NCBI GenBank assembly: GCA_012799265.1
Contig: JAAZLP010000441.1
Location: forward strand, 1-7,170
DNA length: 7,170 nucleotides
Direction of reading: 5' to 3'
DNA from: Phyllobacteriaceae bacterium
Lineage (GTDB): Bacteria; Pseudomonadota; Alphaproteobacteria; Rhizobiales; Devosiaceae
The position numbers and the translations under genes were made by a program. Numbering within the stretch: position 1 is the first letter of the stretch; each line of letters begins with the position of its first letter. Below the pieces are notes generated by a model. That model searched no databases. It was not told the origin of the DNA and saw only the letters and a program-made list of their open reading frames with translations. This document shows, in pieces, positions 5,265 through 7,170 of this stretch.

Positions 5265-6866
5265 ATGAAGAAGTTACTTCTGGGCGCGACAGCGCTGACT
5301 CTATGCGCCGGTTTTTCCAGCGCCGCCTATGCCGACTTCACGTTGAATATCTTGCATATCAACGACTTCCACTCGCGCTTCGACCCGATCACCGGCACCG
5401 ATTCTAATTGCGATGCGGAAACCGATGCCGCTGGCGAATGTTTCGGCGGCATCGCCCGCCTCAAGACCATCATCGACGACACCCGCGCCAAGTATGAAGG
5501 CGGTAACTCCATCCTGCTGTCCGCCGGCGACAATTTCCAGGGCTCGCTCTACTACACCACCTACAAGTCCAAGGTCGTCTCAGACTTCTTCAACCAGATG
5601 GGCTTTGACGTCGTCGCCACCGGCAACCACGAATTCGACGACGGCCCCGAAGAGTTCATGCGCTTCATCGAAGCCGCCGAATTCCCCATCATCGGCGGCA
5701 ATTTCGACGTTACCCGCGACCCCAACCTTGCCGGCAAGATCAAGGGCTCCATCGTCGTTGAAATCGGCGGCGAAAAGATCGGCATCATCGGTGCCACCAC
5801 CGAAGACACCCCGGAAATCGCCTCCACAGCCGACATCGAATTCCACGATGTCATCCAATATGTCCGCGGCGCCTCCGAGGCGCTGGACGCTGCCGGCGTC
5901 AACAAGATCATCCTCTTGAGCCATATCGGCTACACAGTCGATCTCGAGGTCGCGGCCGCCCTGCCGCTGGTCGACGTCATCGTCGGCGGCCACAGCCACT
6001 CGCTCCTCGGCTCCATGGAAGGCGCCGTAGGCCCCTATCCAACCATGGTCACCAATCCCGACGGCATCGAAGTGCCGGTCGTCCAGGCCAATCAGTACGG
6101 CAAATATCTCGGCGACATCGCCATCACCTGGGATGACAATGGCGTTGTCACCAAGGCCGAAGGCGAGCCCTTCCTGATCGACGCCTCGGTCACCGCCAAT
6201 GCCGATTTCGCTGACCAGCTCCAGACCCTGCTCGGCCCGATCGAAGAGCTGACCAGCACTGTCATCGGCACCGCCACCGACAAGATCGAAGGCGCCCGCG
6301 AAGTCTGCCGCGTGGAAGAATGCTCCATGGGCAACCTCCTCGCCGATGCCATCCTTGATCGTGTTGCCGATCAGGGCGCCACCATCGCCTTCCAGAATGG
6401 CGGCGGCATCCGTGCCTCCATCGACGCCGGTGAAATCACCATCGGTGACGTGCTGACCGTCCTGCCCTTCTCCAACACCCTCGCCACCGTCCAGATCAGC
6501 GGTGCCGACGTGATCGAGGCGCTCGAAAACGGCGTCAGCGATATCGAGAACGGCGCTGGCCGCTTCGCGCAGGTCGCCGGCCTCAAATATAGCTACACCC
6601 TCTCCGAACCTGCCGGCTCTCGCGTCAGCGACGTGCTGGTCAAGGGTGAAGGCGACAGCTGGGTGCCGATCGACGAGGAAGCCACCTACACCATCGTCAC
6701 CAACAATTATGTCCGCGGTGGCGGCGACGGTTATGGCACCTTCGCCGAAGGCGACAACCCCTACGATTTCGGACCGCCGCTTGAGCAGGTCGTGGCCGAG
6801 TACATCGCCAAGCTGGGCGGCGAATACACGCCCTATACCGATGGCCGCATCACCATCCTCGAATAG
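5265..6866 (+). CDS. Secreted bifunctional metallophosphatase/5'-nucleotidase, UshA-like (533 aa)
   Basis: This is a predicted periplasmic enzyme that removes phosphate from nucleotides, or hydrolyses related phosphoesters, to recover nucleosides and phosphate. A Sec signal peptide ends at AYA-DF (cleavage after A23). The N-terminal metallophosphatase domain has all expected metal-site motifs: ILHINDFHSRF with D34 and H36, SAGDNFQG with D89, ATGNHEFD with N121-H122, H220 in LLSHIGY, and GGHSH at 241-245. The C-terminal 5'-nucleotidase domain holds CSMGNLLADA (353-362), the NGGGIR substrate loop (378-383), and VRGGGDGYGTF (483-493). C348 and C353 could form a disulfide. I chose ATG 5265 over the upstream in-frame start at 5187 because it gives the signal peptide directly and has AAGGG 8 nt upstream. 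Length is normal for the family, and a terminator follows, so it is probably monocistronic. The exact substrate is not shown by sequence. Confidence 0.93.
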   Translation: MKKLLLGATALTLCAGFSSAAYADFTLNILHINDFHSRFDPITGTDSNCDAETDAAGECFGGIARLKTIIDDTRAKYEGGNSILLSAGDNFQGSLYYTTYKSKVVSDFFNQMGFDVVATGNHEFDDGPEEFMRFIEAAEFPIIGGNFDVTRDPNLAGKIKGSIVVEIGGEKIGIIGATTEDTPEIASTADIEFHDVIQYVRGASEALDAAGVNKIILLSHIGYTVDLEVAAALPLVDVIVGGHSHSLLGSMEGAVGPYPTMVTNPDGIEVPVVQANQYGKYLGDIAITWDDNGVVTKAEGEPFLIDASVTANADFADQLQTLLGPIEELTSTVIGTATDKIEGAREVCRVEECSMGNLLADAILDRVADQGATIAFQNGGGIRASIDAGEITIGDVLTVLPFSNTLATVQISGADVIEALENGVSDIENGAGRFAQVAGLKYSYTLSEPAGSRVSDVLVKGEGDSWVPIDEEATYTIVTNNYVRGGGDGYGTFAEGDNPYDFGPPLEQVVAEYIAKLGGEYTPYTDGRITILE

Positions 6867-6887
6867 TCGGTTCGCAAACTCACACAG

Positions 6888-6913
6888 AGAGGGCGCCTCC
6901 GGGCGCCCTTTTT
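6888..6913 (+). terminator. Rho-independent terminator after the nucleotidase gene
   Basis: GGGCGCC (6891-6897), loop TCCG and GGCGCCC (6902-6908) form a strong GC stem, extended by an A-T pair at 6890/6909. It runs directly into TTTTT (6909-6913). It lies about 25 bp past the stop at 6866 and should end the nucleotidase transcript, separating it from the lipoprotein gene. Confidence 0.9.
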
Positions 6914-7031
6914 CTTTGTTAAATCGGTTTCGACAAACCTTCGCCCGGATGCCGCCCAAACTCCGACATCTTTGCCCCTCAGAGCCGGTAACAGCTCCGT
7001 GAGAGCCCCCAAATCACGAAGGAATGAAGCT

Positions 7032-7170
7032 GTGAAGCCCTTTGCCATCGCCGCCGTTCTCGCCACGACGCTGACCCTGACCGCCTGCGGCGATGCTCCC
7101 CCACCGCCGGCCGAAACCACCACGCCGACCGTTCCGGCTGCTCCGGTCGAACCCGCGCCTGTCGAGCCGG
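7032..7170 (+). CDS. Lipoprotein, N-terminal part only
   Basis: A GTG start at 7032 opens a frame of 46 codons that runs off the right edge. It encodes a lipoprotein signal peptide: K2, a hydrophobic core, then lipobox LTAC with C19 as the lipidated residue. It continues as a flexible linker rich in P, A, E and T (CGDAPPPPAE, then repeated PVEP). GAAGGA at 7018-7023 is 8 nt before the GTG. An ATG at 7024 is not the start, because it stops after three codons at 7033-7035. The functional domain lies outside the window, so no role can be given. It follows the terminator and probably has its own promoter, though I see no clear one in 6914-7017. Confidence 0.7.
   Translation, partial: MKPFAIAAVLATTLTLTACGDAPPPPAETTTPTVPAAPVEPAPVEP

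Noticed and set aside
5580..6959. 459-codon minus-strand frame opposite the nucleotidase
   Set aside because: It is long only because the plus-strand gene has high GC at the third codon position. Its translation is low-complexity (D, G, A, V) and crosses the terminator.
7024..7035. Three-codon mini-frame (ATG AAG CTG TGA) overlapping the lipoprotein GTG
   Set aside because: Its ATG directly abuts the GAAGGA ribosome site with no spacing, so initiation there is unlikely. The GTG has proper 8-nt spacing.

Overview
The window looks like chromosomal DNA of a GC-rich alphaproteobacterium, most likely Hyphomicrobiales and possibly a Devosia-like genus. This rests on base composition, codon use rich in C or G at the third position, and the remembered style of several proteins. 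It is an inference, and the genus is uncertain.

Layout. (1) Positions 1-437, minus strand: the N-terminal part of a conserved hydrophobic membrane protein, interrupted by one in-frame TAG and running off the left edge. (2) Positions 622-2270, plus strand: a two-gene unit. The first gene is a 359-residue response regulator (receiver, PAS-like middle, LuxR-type HTH). The second is a secreted four-cysteine protein of unknown function, joined to it by an ATGA stop/start overlap. (3) Positions 2271-2643: 373 bp with no convincing gene. (4) Positions 5016 down to 2644, minus strand: thuA-like gene, four-helix b-type cytochrome, then a Tat-exported, probably lipid-anchored molybdopterin oxidoreductase. 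The last two overlap by 4 bp and look like one redox complex: membrane cytochrome b passing quinol electrons to an envelope molybdoenzyme. (5) Positions 5265-6866, plus strand: a secreted UshA-type metallophosphatase/5'-nucleotidase with a clear intrinsic terminator. (6) Positions 7032-7170, plus strand: start of a lipoprotein that runs off the right edge.

The most unusual signal is in the minus-strand unit. The Shine-Dalgarno sequences of both the thuA-like gene and the cytochrome b gene lie in the 3' arm of perfect inverted repeats (8 bp and 11 bp). The thuA leader has a second perfect 9-bp inverted repeat one base upstream of the first. This would suit translational control by RNA structure, or DNA operators; sequence alone cannot decide. 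The other notable points are the nonsense codon in the membrane-protein gene and an FNR/CRP-like half-palindrome in the intergenic region between the thuA-like gene and the nucleotidase. I recognise no mobile element, CRISPR array, tRNA or rRNA, and no complete defence system.
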